Source: Asaia siamensis
Lineage (GTDB): Bacteria; Pseudomonadota; Alphaproteobacteria; Acetobacterales; Acetobacteraceae
NCBI RefSeq assembly: GCF_014635085.1
Contig: NZ_BMCH01000008.1
Location: 1 to 64,000, forward strand
Reading direction: 5' to 3'
Length of the DNA stretch: 64,000 bases
Of this stretch, positions 18,378-27,727 are shown in pieces; positions within the stretch are counted from its first letter, which is position 1; every line of letters begins with the position of its first letter. The notes under the pieces were generated by a model. That model was not told the DNA's origin, searched no databases, and saw nothing but the letters and a program-made list of their open reading frames with translations. The position numbers and the translations under genes were made by a program.

Positions 18378-19390
18378 GCGTCTCGCGTCTCCCCATAGTG
18401 CCCGCCTTTACGCTTCTCTCGCTGGCGCTGGTTGCCAGCGTACTGCTCTCTCTGGCGTCTGGCGCGACCGGCTTTGGTATCCATCCCGGCGGTGTCGATA
18501 ATCCTGCTGTCTCGAGGTTGATCGTGCTCGGCATCAGGCTGCCACGCATCGTGCTGGCTGTGCTGGTCGGGGCGGGGCTCGGGGCCGCAGGGGCGGTGAT
18601 GCAGGGGTTGTTTCGCAATCCACTGGCTGACCCCGGGTTGATCGGTGTCTCTTCCGGCGCCGCACTCGGTGCGACCGTCATGATCGTCGAGGGGGTAATC
18701 TGGTTCGGTCCAGGGGTCATGGCGCGCTGGGGCATACCGGCGGGCGGAATGCTCGGTGCCTGTGTCATGACCGGCATTCTCCAGCGGTTTTCAACACGTC
18801 AGGGCAGGGTGTCGACGTCGCGCCTCGTTCTTGCAGGGGTCGCGCTGGGTGCGCTTGCCTCTGCCGCTACGGGGATTCTTCTCTATCGCGCCAATGATGC
18901 CGCCCTGCGCGATCTGACCTTCTGGACGATGGGTAGTCTGGCCGGGGTGCGCTGGCAGGAAATCGAAATTCTGGCACCGTTTACGCTCTCTTCCCTCGTG
19001 TTGCTGATGGCGCTCGCGCGGCCACTCAATCTGCTGCTTCTGGGGGAAGAGAATGCCGCCCTCATGGGGTGTCGCGTGGGGCGGGTCAAATTTCTCTGCC
19101 TTGTCGCCGTTACGCTTTCTGTCGGTCCTGCCGTCGCTTTTTCTGGGGTGATCGGGTTTGTCGGTGTCATCGTGCCGCATCTGGTCAGGCTGGCCAGCGG
19201 GCCGGATCATCGCTTTCTCATCCCCGGCAGCGCCTTGCTGGGGGCTCTGCTTCTGGTGCTTTCTGACACGCTGGCCCGTCTGATTGCCATCCCGTCTGAC
19301 GTGCCTGTCGGGATCATCACGGCAGGTCTGGGGGCACCGATATTCATCTGGCTTCTGATGCGTCGCGGCGATCAGGATATTCCGGCATGA
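18374..19390 (+). CDS. hmuU: Heme ABC transporter permease HmuU (FecCD family)
   Basis: A 338-residue integral membrane protein with about ten hydrophobic segments and the FecCD/BtuC signatures: GIRLPRIVLAVLVGAGLGAA, GLFRNPLADPGLIGVSSGA, the FWTMGSLAG segment and GVIGFVGVIVPHLVRL near the cytoplasmic coupling region. It forms the inner-membrane channel of the heme importer. Four-base overlaps with hmuT and hmuV indicate coupled translation. Confidence 0.9.
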   Translation: MSVSRLPIVPAFTLLSLALVASVLLSLASGATGFGIHPGGVDNPAVSRLIVLGIRLPRIVLAVLVGAGLGAAGAVMQGLFRNPLADPGLIGVSSGAALGATVMIVEGVIWFGPGVMARWGIPAGGMLGACVMTGILQRFSTRQGRVSTSRLVLAGVALGALASAATGILLYRANDAALRDLTFWTMGSLAGVRWQEIEILAPFTLSSLVLLMALARPLNLLLLGEENAALMGCRVGRVKFLCLVAVTLSVGPAVAFSGVIGFVGVIVPHLVRLASGPDHRFLIPGSALLGALLLVLSDTLARLIAIPSDVPVGIITAGLGAPIFIWLLMRRGDQDIPA

Positions 19391-20190
19391 CACTCATGCT
19401 GAGAGACATCACCGTCAGGCGTCAGGGCAGGGCCTTGCTCGATCAGGTCGCCATGACTGTCGCGCCGGGCGAGTTTGTTGCCGTGATTGGCCCGAATGGC
19501 GCAGGCAAGAGCACTCTCATGCGTGTGGCAGCGGGGCTGCTCGCCCCCTGCGAGGGGTATGTCGAGATCGACGGTCGCGGCATTGGCACCTGTTCGCCCC
19601 GTGAACTTGCTGCACAAAGGGCCATGCTCACGCAGGACCAGAGCCTTGAGGCCCGCTTCTCGGTAGGAGAGCTTGCCCGGTTCGGCGTGGCGGAGAGGCA
19701 CGGGGCTGGGGCCCGGGAGAGGCTGAACCTGCTGGTCGACCAGACGCTGGGCGAGGTTGGTCTTGCCTCTTTCGCTGAGCGCGATGTCACGACGCTTTCT
19801 GGAGGAGAACGCCAGCGTGCGCATCTGGCGCGCGTTCTGGTTCAGCTGCGCTGGCGCAGCGAAAAGGGATACCTGCTGCTGGACGAGCCTGTCTCGGCGC
19901 AGGATATCGCCCGTCAGAGACTCATCCTGTCTCTGGCACGGGCGCATAGTGGCAAGGGTGGGGCGTGTCTGGCCATATTGCACGACCTGAACTGGGCGGC
20001 TGCCTTTGCCGATCGTATCGTGGTTCTGGATCAGGGGCGAGTCTATGCATCCGGCCCCGCCGACAGGGTCATTACATCCAGAATGCTCTCGGACGTATTC
20101 GGTCTTTCTGATACGGTTCTGGGGCATCACGGTGAGACTGGGCGGCCATTTCTGCTGCCGCATGATCTCATTCTGCCCGGTTCATCATGA
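19387..20190 (+). CDS. hmuV: Heme ABC transporter ATPase HmuV
   Basis: A 267-residue ABC ATPase: Walker A GPNGAGKS at residues 35-42, signature LSGGE at 137-141, Walker B LLLDEP at 163-168, followed by the switch histidine in ILHDLNWAA. It powers heme import with HmuU. It is 267 residues, about the usual HmuV length. The stop is 19 bp before the heme monooxygenase gene. Confidence 0.9.
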   Translation: MTLMLRDITVRRQGRALLDQVAMTVAPGEFVAVIGPNGAGKSTLMRVAAGLLAPCEGYVEIDGRGIGTCSPRELAAQRAMLTQDQSLEARFSVGELARFGVAERHGAGARERLNLLVDQTLGEVGLASFAERDVTTLSGGERQRAHLARVLVQLRWRSEKGYLLLDEPVSAQDIARQRLILSLARAHSGKGGACLAILHDLNWAAAFADRIVVLDQGRVYASGPADRVITSRMLSDVFGLSDTVLGHHGETGRPFLLPHDLILPGSS

Positions 20191-20209
20191 AGTCAAAAAG
20201 GTATCGTCG

Positions 20210-20524
20210 ATGTATATCGCAATGAACAGGTTTCAGGTTCTTCCCGAGAGCGAAGACGCGTTTCGCCAGCGCTGGCTCGACCGTGAAGTGCTGCTGACAA
20301 CCGTACCCGGTTTCAAATCCTTCGCGCTGCTGCGCGGGCCAGTCAAGGATGACCATATTCTCTGGTCGTCGCACACGGTCTGGGAATCTCAGGAAGCCTT
20401 CAAGGCCTGGACCCAGTCTGAGCAGTTCCGCAAGGCTCATGCCGGCGCCGGTGGCAATAAGCCCCTGACTCTTGGCCCGCCGGTCTTTGAAGGCTTTGAG
20501 GTGGTTCAGCAGATCGATAACTGA
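20210..20524 (+). CDS. IsdG-type heme-degrading monooxygenase
   Basis: A 104-residue antibiotic-biosynthesis-monooxygenase (ABM) fold protein. Asn6, Trp67 and His77 fall at the same positions as the N/W/H catalytic triad of IsdG and IsdI, the histidine being in FRKAHAGAGG. It would open the heme ring in the cytoplasm and release iron from heme brought in by HmuTUV. I chose the ATG at 20210; the frame is open further upstream within hmuV. It is the last gene of the hmu operon and is followed directly by a good terminator. Confidence 0.8.
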   Translation: MYIAMNRFQVLPESEDAFRQRWLDREVLLTTVPGFKSFALLRGPVKDDHILWSSHTVWESQEAFKAWTQSEQFRKAHAGAGGNKPLTLGPPVFEGFEVVQQIDN

Positions 20525-20539
20525 TCTTGTTACCCGATG

Positions 20540-20567
20540 CACCCGGCCGCGCATGGCCGGGTGTTTT
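20540..20567 (+). terminator. Rho-independent terminator of the hmu operon
   Basis: A 9-bp GC-rich stem (CACCCGGCC / GGCCGGGTG, loop GCGCAT) is followed by TTTT, 15 bases after the monooxygenase stop. It lies between convergent genes. Confidence 0.85.
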
Positions 20568-20571
20568 CAGC

Positions 20572-21078
20572 TCAGCTAAGTGCCTTGAGAATCATCTCGA
20601 AGGCCCGGCTGACTGTTGCGAGACGCACCGCCTCGCGATCTCCCGCGAAGTGAGCCGTTTCACGCTGGGGTGTCTTTGCGCCTTGCATGACACACAGACA
20701 GACAGTGCCAACCGGTTTGGCCTCTGTTCCACCACCCGGCCCGGCAATGCCTGTCACCGCCACCGCTATCGTCGCGTCCTGGGCGCAACCCAGCGCGCCC
20801 ATCGCCATCTCGACCGCCACGGTCTCGCTGACCGCACCATGCGATGCCAGGGTCGTTTCGGCCACGTCGAGCACCGACATCTTCATGGCGTTGGAATAGG
20901 TTACGAGGCCTCCCTCGACCGCGTCTGACGATCCGGCAAGGGCTGTCAGGGTTGCTGCGATCAGTCCCCCCGTGCAGCTTTCAGCAGTGACGAGACGGTC
21001 GCCCCGGCTGCGCAAGGCCTGCAGCACCTCACTGGCCTGATCGCTAAGAGAGCGGGGAACTGCCGGGACATCAGCCAT
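20572..21078 (-). CDS. CinA C-terminal-domain nicotinamide-nucleotide amidase
   Basis: A 168-residue stand-alone CinA C-terminal (PncC-type) protein: VTAESCTGGLIAATLTALAG near the N-terminus and VTGIAGPGGGTEAKPVGTV in the middle, the two family signatures. It deamidates nicotinamide mononucleotide to nicotinate mononucleotide in NAD recycling. I chose the ATG at 21078, which overlaps the end of the lytic transglycosylase gene by 8 bases; an upstream GTG/ATG-like extension inside that gene is not needed for the domain. Confidence 0.85.
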   Translation of the reverse strand: MADVPAVPRSLSDQASEVLQALRSRGDRLVTAESCTGGLIAATLTALAGSSDAVEGGLVTYSNAMKMSVLDVAETTLASHGAVSETVAVEMAMGALGCAQDATIAVAVTGIAGPGGGTEAKPVGTVCLCVMQGAKTPQRETAHFAGDREAVRLATVSRAFEMILKALS

Positions 21079-23032
21079 GGGAGTTTTTCTCCAGAACCCG
21101 ATAGAGCGCCATGTTCTCTTCCACACGCTGGATGTAGGAGCGTGTCTCTTCGTAAGGAATGCCCTCGATCCAGTCGATCATGCCTGCCTGGGTCAAGGGC
21201 TGCGGGAGAGGCTGACTGGCCAGCCAGAGATCGGTGCGGTGAGGCCCGGCATTATAGGCCGAGAGAACCAGCGGGACGACATTATTGAAACGCGTCATGA
21301 GCTGCGACAGATAGGTGCGCCCCAGAACAAGATTGGTGGCGGGGTCGCGCAATCCACTGGCGCTGGTATCGATGCCGCTCAGGCCAGCGCGACGGGCAAC
21401 ATCCTGCGCTGTGCCGGTTTGCAGCTGCATCAGGCCGATAGCACGCGCAGGACTGCTGACATGCGCGTCAAAACTGCTCTCCTGACGGGCGACACCCAGT
21501 GCCAGACCATGGGGCAGGGAGTCTCCCTCCGCCTGGGCGGCATCGAGAACCGGCCAGCCTTCCGGATAGAGCGCTGAACCCAGCCTGCCTGTGCGGCGGG
21601 CAGCAAAGACAGCGGGCTCCAGTGACCCGATAGACAGCGCAAACCGGGCCAGAGCGGCCTGGCCCGGGGCGTCCTGCACCGCGCTATAGCCGAGCATCAG
21701 GAACTCACGGGCATGATCGTCATCGCCACGTTCATGAAGCAGCCGCGCTGCCTCGATCAGATCCGCGCGTGAGATGCCGCCGCTCTGCAGGGCGGGAAGA
21801 CGGCTGAGCGCCGTGGCGAGGCCGGCCACATCGCTGCCACCCGGAATCAGCGTATCATCATGACCGCCCAGAGTAGCCAACGCCAGCTGACCATAATAGG
21901 TCGTCGGCATGGTGGCCGCCTGACGATAGGCGGCGCTGGCCTGGCTGCTAATGCCTTCTTCAGCGAAGCTGCGCCCGAGCCAGTAATAACCGCGGCTCTT
22001 CGTGATCAGGCTGGTCTGTCGCGACAGCTCAGCAAAGGCGGGTCTCGCCAGGGCCGGGTTCTTCTGAAAGCGCAGGTCAATCCAGCCGCGCAGGAAGGAG
22101 GCCTCGAGCCGCGAGGTGGAGCCTGTCGAAAGCGTTGTATCATCGGCCAGGGCCCGCGCCTGGGGCACCGAGCCCTGGGTCAGGAAGGAGCGGGCGAGAG
22201 CCAGTCGTTCATTGGTCCACTCGGATGACGGCGCGCGCTTCTGCCCTGCAAAGCCTTCTTCCTGCCAGAGCGCATAGGCTGAATCGAGATCAGGGGCGCG
22301 GCGCAGCTGCCTCAGACGCGCGATCATGATCTGGGGTTCGGCACGCTGTGAAGCGGGAAGGGCGGCAAATTGCGAGGCGGCGTCGGCTGCGTTGGATTGC
22401 AGGGCGATCAGGGCGCGAGCACCCGCCTGACGTTGTGGCGCCAGAAGGGAGACCTGCCGCCCGGCTGCGGTGAATTGTCGCGTGCGGATCTGGCGCTGGA
22501 AACGGGCCCAGTGATCATCGGGTGTGAGTGACGCACTGTATTCTGCAAGGATAAGGCTCGAATCAGTCTCGCGGTCGGCCCCGTTGCGCCAAATTCGTCG
22601 GGCCTGGCTGGCAGCATCGGGCAGGAGCGTCGCACAGCGCATGAAAGCCTGTACGGCTGTCAGGGGTTCACGCGGGCAAAGCTGCGGGAGTTCTGCATCG
22701 CTTGCACGGGTGGCCAGTGCCTGTTGATAGCGGGCCATCATGACAGCGCGCTCGGGCCAGCTTGGCGTCTGATCCAGAAAATCGGCATAGGCGCTGGCGC
22801 TGGGCGGCGTCGTGGCCTGAACGAGCGCGAGCCACTGATCGAGACGGGTCGCGACATCCGTGCTCGCAGCACCGGAGGGGGAGGCAAGGCTCTCGGGGGC
22901 CGAATCATTTTGTCCGAGGGCCTCAGAGGCGGCGGAGGGCGTCTCCTGCTCCTGGGCGTGAGAGCTGCATCCTGTCAGAAGAATGAGCGATCCGGTCAGG
23001 AGAAATGCCTTAACCCGCGACATGATGCGCAA
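21071..23032 (-). CDS. Soluble lytic murein transglycosylase, lipoprotein (Slt70-like)
   Basis: A 653-residue protein with a lipoprotein signal (LILLTGCSS, lipobox cysteine near residue 22). It has a long alpha-helical superhelix region (residues about 60-480) and a C-terminal SLT domain with GVARQESSFD (catalytic glutamate) and AIGLMQLQTGTAQDVA. It cleaves peptidoglycan glycan strands, forming 1,6-anhydromuramic ends, from the outer-membrane or periplasmic side. The start may be ATG 23032 or the ATG three codons later. It overlaps the TerC gene upstream and the cinA-like gene downstream. Confidence 0.88.
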   Translation of the reverse strand: MRIMSRVKAFLLTGSLILLTGCSSHAQEQETPSAASEALGQNDSAPESLASPSGAASTDVATRLDQWLALVQATTPPSASAYADFLDQTPSWPERAVMMARYQQALATRASDAELPQLCPREPLTAVQAFMRCATLLPDAASQARRIWRNGADRETDSSLILAEYSASLTPDDHWARFQRQIRTRQFTAAGRQVSLLAPQRQAGARALIALQSNAADAASQFAALPASQRAEPQIMIARLRQLRRAPDLDSAYALWQEEGFAGQKRAPSSEWTNERLALARSFLTQGSVPQARALADDTTLSTGSTSRLEASFLRGWIDLRFQKNPALARPAFAELSRQTSLITKSRGYYWLGRSFAEEGISSQASAAYRQAATMPTTYYGQLALATLGGHDDTLIPGGSDVAGLATALSRLPALQSGGISRADLIEAARLLHERGDDDHAREFLMLGYSAVQDAPGQAALARFALSIGSLEPAVFAARRTGRLGSALYPEGWPVLDAAQAEGDSLPHGLALGVARQESSFDAHVSSPARAIGLMQLQTGTAQDVARRAGLSGIDTSASGLRDPATNLVLGRTYLSQLMTRFNNVVPLVLSAYNAGPHRTDLWLASQPLPQPLTQAGMIDWIEGIPYEETRSYIQRVEENMALYRVLEKNSHG

Positions 23033-23606
23033 CCTCCATGCTGCCTTTATAGATCAGCTCGCACGCGACGAAGGCGACGATGGCGAGGCCGAGCCAGGCG
23101 ATCCAGCGGTAGCGGTTCAGCAGATTGGCTACCAGCGTCGCCGCAGCTCCCATCAGCACGACAGAGAAGGCGAGGCCAGTCACAAGCACGTAAGGGTGTC
23201 CCATGGCGGCACCAGCCACGGCCAGTACGTTATCAAGGCTCATCGAGAGATCGGCGACGATGATTCTGAAAATCGCCTTGGACAATGACCCGCTTTTGGC
23301 CTCTCCCGACATTTCCTCGGGATGACGCAACTCCTGGTACATTTTCCAGCAGACCCAGAGCAGAAGCAGGCCGCCTGCCAGGGTGAGGCCGAGTACGGAC
23401 AAGAGGCGTGAGGCGACAAGCGCGAGTGCGATGCGCATGAGAGCCGCCGCAGCGACACCGACCAGAATGGCCTTGCGCCTTTGTTGCGCTGGCAGGCCCC
23501 GTACGACCATGCCGATAACAACGGCGTTATCTCCCGCGAGGGTGATGTCGATCAGAACGACCTGTGCAAGCGCAATAAGGGCGTGCCAGGTAAGATCAGG
23601 CGCCAC
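23010..23606 (-). CDS. TerC-family membrane protein (YjbE-like)
   Basis: A 198-residue protein with about six or seven membrane segments and the duplicated TerC motifs: DITLAGDNAVVIGM near residue 20 and DLSMSLDNVLAVAGAAMG near residue 118, whose acidic residues are thought to bind metal. The family is linked to manganese or tellurite handling and metal loading of exported proteins. It overlaps the start of the transglycosylase gene by 23 bases, so the three minus-strand genes TerC, transglycosylase and cinA-like probably form one operon. Confidence 0.82.
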   Translation of the reverse strand: MAPDLTWHALIALAQVVLIDITLAGDNAVVIGMVVRGLPAQQRRKAILVGVAAAALMRIALALVASRLLSVLGLTLAGGLLLLWVCWKMYQELRHPEEMSGEAKSGSLSKAIFRIIVADLSMSLDNVLAVAGAAMGHPYVLVTGLAFSVVLMGAAATLVANLLNRYRWIAWLGLAIVAFVACELIYKGSMEVAHHVAG

Positions 23607-23791
23607 ATCAACCTCCAGAATTTCTCAATCCGAACAATGCTAGAGAAAGCGCCGATCGAGCGCAATTCGCTCCGTGCGTTGGCGCGGCCCGATCAAAGAG
23701 TGTTCCCCGGCGGCATCTTGAGGTAAGAGGGGGCCTCTTTTCGACCCGTCCTTGCGTGTTGCGTCGATCCTATCAAGGAGTTTGCCCGACC

Positions 23792-25123
23792 ATGGTGCCT
23801 CGTTACAGCCGCCCCGAAATGACCGCTATCTGGTCGCCCATCAATCGCTACCGCATCTGGTTCGAGATCGAAGCTCTGGCCTGTGAAGCCATGGCAGAAC
23901 TGGGTGACATGCCGAAAGAGGCCGCCAAGGTCATTCGTGAGCGCGGCGATGCCGCCATGGCTGCCTTCTCCGAGGCAGATGTCGCGCGTATCGACGAGAT
24001 CGAAGCCGTTACCCGACATGATGTGATTGCCTTCCTGACCTGGCTTGCCGAGAAAATCGGGCCGGAGAGCCGTTTTGTGCATCTGGGCATGACCTCGTCC
24101 GACGTGCTTGACACCTGCTTTTCGGTGCAGCTCGTTCAGGCGACCGACCTCCTTCTGCAGGATCTCGACGCAGTACTCGCCGCTCTCAAGAAGCAGGCAT
24201 TCGCTCACAAGGATACGGTCACGATCGGCCGCTCGCATGCCATCCATGCGGAACCTACCAGCTTTGGCCTGAAGATTGCGGGTCACTATGCCGAATTTGC
24301 CCGTAATCGTGAGCGCCTTCTGGCAGCCCGCAAGGAAATTGCCATCTGTGCCATCTCGGGCGCTGTCGGCACCTATGCTCATATCGACCCGCGCGTCGAA
24401 GATTTCGTCGCCGACCGTCTCGGCCTCGTTGCTGAAGACGTCTCGACCCAGGTGATCCCGCGTGATCGCCATGCCGCGTTTTTCTGCGCGCTCGGCGTGA
24501 TTGCCAGTGGCATCGAGCGTCTGGCCGTTGAAGTGCGCCATCTGCAGCGTTCAGAAGTGCGCGAGGCGGAAGAGTTCTTCCATCCCGGCCAGAAGGGCAG
24601 CTCGGCCATGCCCCACAAGCGCAACCCGGTGCTCTCAGAAAATCTGACGGGTCTTGCCCGTCTGATCCGCTCGCACGTGGTGCCTGCGCTTGAAAACGTG
24701 GCCCTGTGGCATGAGCGCGATATCAGCCACTCGGCTGTCGAGCGCAATATCGGCCCCGATGCGACAATCGGTCTCGATTTTGCCCTGATGCGTCTGGCCG
24801 GGATGATGGACAAGCTCGTGGTCTATCCGGATCGCATGATGGCCAATCTCGAATCGCTCGGCGGTGTCGTGCATTCAGGCGAAGTGCTGCTGGCTCTGGC
24901 TCGCTCGGGTATTTCGCGTGAGGATGCCTATCGTATCGTCCAGCACAACGCGATGGAGACCTGGACCAAGCTTGGCCAGCCTGACGGGCGCAGCTTCCGC
25001 GAGAATCTCGACCGCGATCCGGAAGTTGCCGGTCGCGTCGATGCGAAGATCCTTGATGAAGCAATGGACAGCACACGACATCTTGTTGCCGTAGACCGCA
25101 TTTTCAACAAGATTTTTGGTTAA
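23792..25123 (+). CDS. purB: Adenylosuccinate lyase
   Basis: A 443-residue fumarase/aspartase-superfamily enzyme. It shows YSRPEMTAIWSP at the start, TSSDVLDTCFSVQL, the GRSHAIHAEPTSFGLK helix and the family signature SSAMPHKRNP near residue 280. It catalyses two steps of purine synthesis: SAICAR to AICAR and adenylosuccinate to AMP. I chose the ATG at 23792 because AAGGAG lies 11 bases upstream and the N-terminus then matches the family; a TTG/ATG twelve codons earlier is unlikely. Other purine genes follow after the sugar transporter. Confidence 0.95.
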   Translation: MVPRYSRPEMTAIWSPINRYRIWFEIEALACEAMAELGDMPKEAAKVIRERGDAAMAAFSEADVARIDEIEAVTRHDVIAFLTWLAEKIGPESRFVHLGMTSSDVLDTCFSVQLVQATDLLLQDLDAVLAALKKQAFAHKDTVTIGRSHAIHAEPTSFGLKIAGHYAEFARNRERLLAARKEIAICAISGAVGTYAHIDPRVEDFVADRLGLVAEDVSTQVIPRDRHAAFFCALGVIASGIERLAVEVRHLQRSEVREAEEFFHPGQKGSSAMPHKRNPVLSENLTGLARLIRSHVVPALENVALWHERDISHSAVERNIGPDATIGLDFALMRLAGMMDKLVVYPDRMMANLESLGGVVHSGEVLLALARSGISREDAYRIVQHNAMETWTKLGQPDGRSFRENLDRDPEVAGRVDAKILDEAMDSTRHLVAVDRIFNKIFG

Positions 25124-25153
25124 GATCACATATTGGGTGTTGACCTTGTCGCA

Positions 25154-25182
25154 TTGTCGTGTGGAAGTAACCTTGCTGTAAT
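25154..25182 (+). promoter_or_regulatory. Sigma-70-like promoter for the sugar transporter
   Basis: TTGTCG and TGTAAT are separated by exactly 17 bases, 43 bp upstream of the transporter ATG at 25225. It is the best promoter match in the 101-bp gap after purB. Confidence 0.5.
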
Positions 25183-25224
25183 CTAAGATGCAAATCTGAC
25201 GATCTCCAAAACCAAGGCTTCGAA

Positions 25225-26613
25225 ATGGCTTCCACACCACGTCCTCGAGGGCACGCCCTTACGAATTTCATTGCCGTGATCGCCGCTACCGGCGGTCTTC
25301 TGTTCGGCTATGACACTGGCATCATCTCCGCCGCACTGCTGCAGCTCACGCCGCAGTTCCAGCTCACGACGGAGAGTGCCGAGATCGTCACCTCGGCGGT
25401 TATTCTCGGTGCGCTGATCGGCTGTATCTCGGCCGCCCCTCTCTCTGACAAGCTGGGTCGTCGCCGCACGATCATTGCTGCCGCGACGCTGTTCCTCATC
25501 GGAACGGTGATCGTCACTTTCGCGCATTCGGTCTTTGTCCTGACCTTTGCGCGCCTCATTCTTGGTCTTGCCATCGGTGCATCGTCCCAGATCGTGCCGA
25601 TCTATATTGCCGAGATCGCACCTCCGGAGCGCCGTGGTTCGCTCGTGGTGGCCTTCCAGTTTGCCATTGCCTTCGGTCAGCTGATTTCCTTTGTTACCGG
25701 TTATCTGCTTCAGGATTACTCCTGGCGCCTGATGTTCGGCCTTGGTGTCATTCCTGCTGTCATTCTGTTTGTCGGCATGCTCTTCCTGCCCAATAGCCCG
25801 CGCTGGCTGGCCATGCAGGGCGAATTCGAGCGGGCGCGTGAAGTGCTGCGCAGCGTGCGTAAAAGCGATGCGGAAGCCGATCAGGAGCTGCAGGACATCC
25901 AGGACCAGCATGACGAGAAGGCGCCGCTTTCCGAAGTGTTCAAGCCCTGGGTGCGTCCGGCCACCATCGCGGCTGTCGGTATCGCACTGCTCTGCCAGCT
26001 CACGGGCATCAACGCGGTCATGTATTATGCACCGACCATTTTCGCCGATGCCGGGTTTGGCCAGTCCTCTGCGCTTCTGACCTCTGTGGCCGTGGGTGTT
26101 TCCATGGTCGGTACGGTCGCTTTCGGTGGCTGGGCAGTTGATGCCTGGGGGCGTCGTACCCTCATGCTGCGCATGATTCCCGGTGCGGTCGTATCGCTCG
26201 TGCTGCTTGGCTTCATGTTCTTCACGGGCCAGACCCATGGCTGGGGTGCATTCGTCACCGCCGCCGCTGTCGTGGGCTACGTGGTCTTCAACGTCGGCAG
26301 CCTTTCTGTCGCAATCTGGCTGGTGGGTGCCGAAGTATTCCCGCTTTCCTGCCGTGGCACGGGTATGAGCCTTGTTGCTGCCAGCCACTGGGGCGCCGAT
26401 CTCATCATCTCGCTCACCACGCTCAGCATGGTGAAGGCACTTGGTGCCGGTGGGACGTTCTGGCTGTTCGCTGCCGTGAATGCGCTCTCTTTCTTCTTCG
26501 TCCTGCGCTATGTGCCCGAGACCCGTGGCCGTTCGCTGGAACAGCTTGAAGCATCGCTGCGTGACGGAACATTTGCTCCGATAGCACGTGAAAAAGCGGC
26601 TGCAGCCAAGTAA
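25225..26613 (+). CDS. MFS sugar:proton symporter (GalP/XylE type)
   Basis: A 462-residue transporter with 12 hydrophobic segments and the sugar-porter signatures: GGLLFGYDTGIISAAL in helix 1, DKLGRRRTII after helix 2, ERRGSLVVAFQFAIAFGQL, QLTGINAVMYYAPTIF in helix 7 and PETRGRSLEQLE at the C-terminus. It probably brings a hexose or pentose in with protons at the inner membrane. Substrate is not determinable. It lies between purB and purC with its own promoter and a hairpin after it. Confidence 0.9.
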   Translation: MASTPRPRGHALTNFIAVIAATGGLLFGYDTGIISAALLQLTPQFQLTTESAEIVTSAVILGALIGCISAAPLSDKLGRRRTIIAAATLFLIGTVIVTFAHSVFVLTFARLILGLAIGASSQIVPIYIAEIAPPERRGSLVVAFQFAIAFGQLISFVTGYLLQDYSWRLMFGLGVIPAVILFVGMLFLPNSPRWLAMQGEFERAREVLRSVRKSDAEADQELQDIQDQHDEKAPLSEVFKPWVRPATIAAVGIALLCQLTGINAVMYYAPTIFADAGFGQSSALLTSVAVGVSMVGTVAFGGWAVDAWGRRTLMLRMIPGAVVSLVLLGFMFFTGQTHGWGAFVTAAAVVGYVVFNVGSLSVAIWLVGAEVFPLSCRGTGMSLVAASHWGADLIISLTTLSMVKALGAGGTFWLFAAVNALSFFFVLRYVPETRGRSLEQLEASLRDGTFAPIAREKAAAAK

Positions 26614-26618
26614 TGGTC

Positions 26619-26640
26619 CTGCCCCCGCCAAAGGGGGCAG
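26619..26640 (+). terminator. Hairpin after the sugar transporter
   Basis: An 8-bp perfect stem (CTGCCCCC / GGGGGCAG, loop GCCAAA) starts 5 bases after the transporter stop. There is no T run, so termination may be partial. Confidence 0.5.
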
Positions 26641-26723
26641 AACGGCGCGATCATGGGTATGAACGGCGGGGCTGCGCTGCTATATGCGTGGCAACGCCGT
26701 TTTACCTTTTTTGAAAGATCGTC

Positions 26724-27488
26724 ATGGCACGCCGTCGTCAGCTTTATGAAGGAAAAGCCAAGATCCTTTTCGAGGGACCCGAACCGGGAACACTCGTTCA
26801 GTATTTCAAGGACGATGCTTCCGCCGGAAATGGCGTGAAGAAGGGCATCATCACTGGCAAGGGCGTGCTGAACAATCGCATCAGCGAACACCTCATGCTT
26901 CGCCTGCATGAAATCGGCATCCCGACCCATTTCGTTCGTCGCCTCAACATGCGCGAACAGCTGATCCGCGAAGTCGAGATCATCCCCCTCGAAGTGGTTG
27001 TGCGCAACGTCGCCGCTGGCTCGATAGCCAAGCGTCTTGGTCTTGCCGAGGGCACACGTCTGCCGCGCTCGATCCTCGAATATTACTACAAGAACGATGC
27101 GCTCAACGACCCGATGGTGTCGGAAGAGCACGTTACGGCTTTTGGTTGGGCGAATGCGCAGGATCTCGACGAGATCAACGCCTATGCGCTGCGTACCAAT
27201 GATTTCCTCACGGGCATGTTCCAGGGCATCGGCATCCAGCTTGTCGATTTCAAGCTCGAATTTGGTCGCCTGTGGGAAAACGACGAGATGCGCATCGTTC
27301 TTGCCGACGAAATTTCACCCGATAACTGCCGCCTGTGGGACACCAAGACGAGCGAGAAGCTCGACAAGGACCGGTTCCGCAGGGATATGGGCCGTGTCGA
27401 GGAAGCTTATCAGGAAGTGGCTCGCCGCCTGGGCATCCTGCCCGAAGCAGGGAATGGCGATCTTAAAGGACCGGAGGTTATGCAATGA
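26724..27488 (+). CDS. purC: SAICAR synthase
   Basis: A 254-residue enzyme, the usual bacterial length. It begins with [16 protein letters not shown] and contains the family signatures [18 protein letters not shown] and [14 protein letters not shown]. It joins CAIR and aspartate in an ATP-dependent step to give SAICAR in the cytoplasm. It leads an overlapping operon purC-purS-(Rap1a/Tai-like)-purQ-purL; its stop overlaps the purS start by four bases. Confidence 0.95.
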   Translation: MARRRQLYEGKAKILFEGPEPGTLVQYFKDDASAGNGVKKGIITGKGVLNNRISEHLMLRLHEIGIPTHFVRRLNMREQLIREVEIIPLEVVVRNVAAGSIAKRLGLAEGTRLPRSILEYYYKNDALNDPMVSEEHVTAFGWANAQDLDEINAYALRTNDFLTGMFQGIGIQLVDFKLEFGRLWENDEMRIVLADEISPDNCRLWDTKTSEKLDKDRFRRDMGRVEEAYQEVARRLGILPEAGNGDLKGPEVMQ

Positions 27489-27727
27489 AAATTCGCGTCA
27501 ATGTCATGCTGAAGGAAGGCGTGCTCGACCCCCAGGGCAAAGCCATCGGTCATGCGCTCGAAGTACTCGGCTTCGCCAATGTCGGTGAAGTGCGCGTCGG
27601 CAAGACCATGGAGTTGGAAATCGCGACTGAAGACCGCTCTGCAGCGCTGGAACAGGGCGAAGCCATGGCTCGCGAATTGCTGGCCAATCTGGTGATCGAG
27701 GATTTTGCAGTCGAGGTCATTGGATGA
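27485..27727 (+). CDS. purS: FGAM synthase subunit PurS
   Basis: An 80-residue PurS protein: [20 protein letters not shown] at the start and the MELEIA...[20 protein letters not shown] region that ends in the conserved beta strand. PurS bridges PurQ and the short PurL in the three-subunit FGAM synthase. Both ends overlap neighbours by four bases (ATGA), giving coupled translation. Confidence 0.93.
   Translation: MKIRVNVMLKEGVLDPQGKAIGHALEVLGFANVGEVRVGKTMELEIATEDRSAALEQGEAMARELLANLVIEDFAVEVIG

Noticed and set aside
19372..20163. 263-codon frame antisense to hmuV.
   Set aside because: The plus-strand frame carries all ABC motifs; the antisense translation has none.
25183..26631. Long open frame (482 codons) antisense to the sugar transporter.
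   Set aside because: It mirrors the codon pattern of the real gene, its translation is low-complexity and H/D/R/E-rich, and no family motif is visible.
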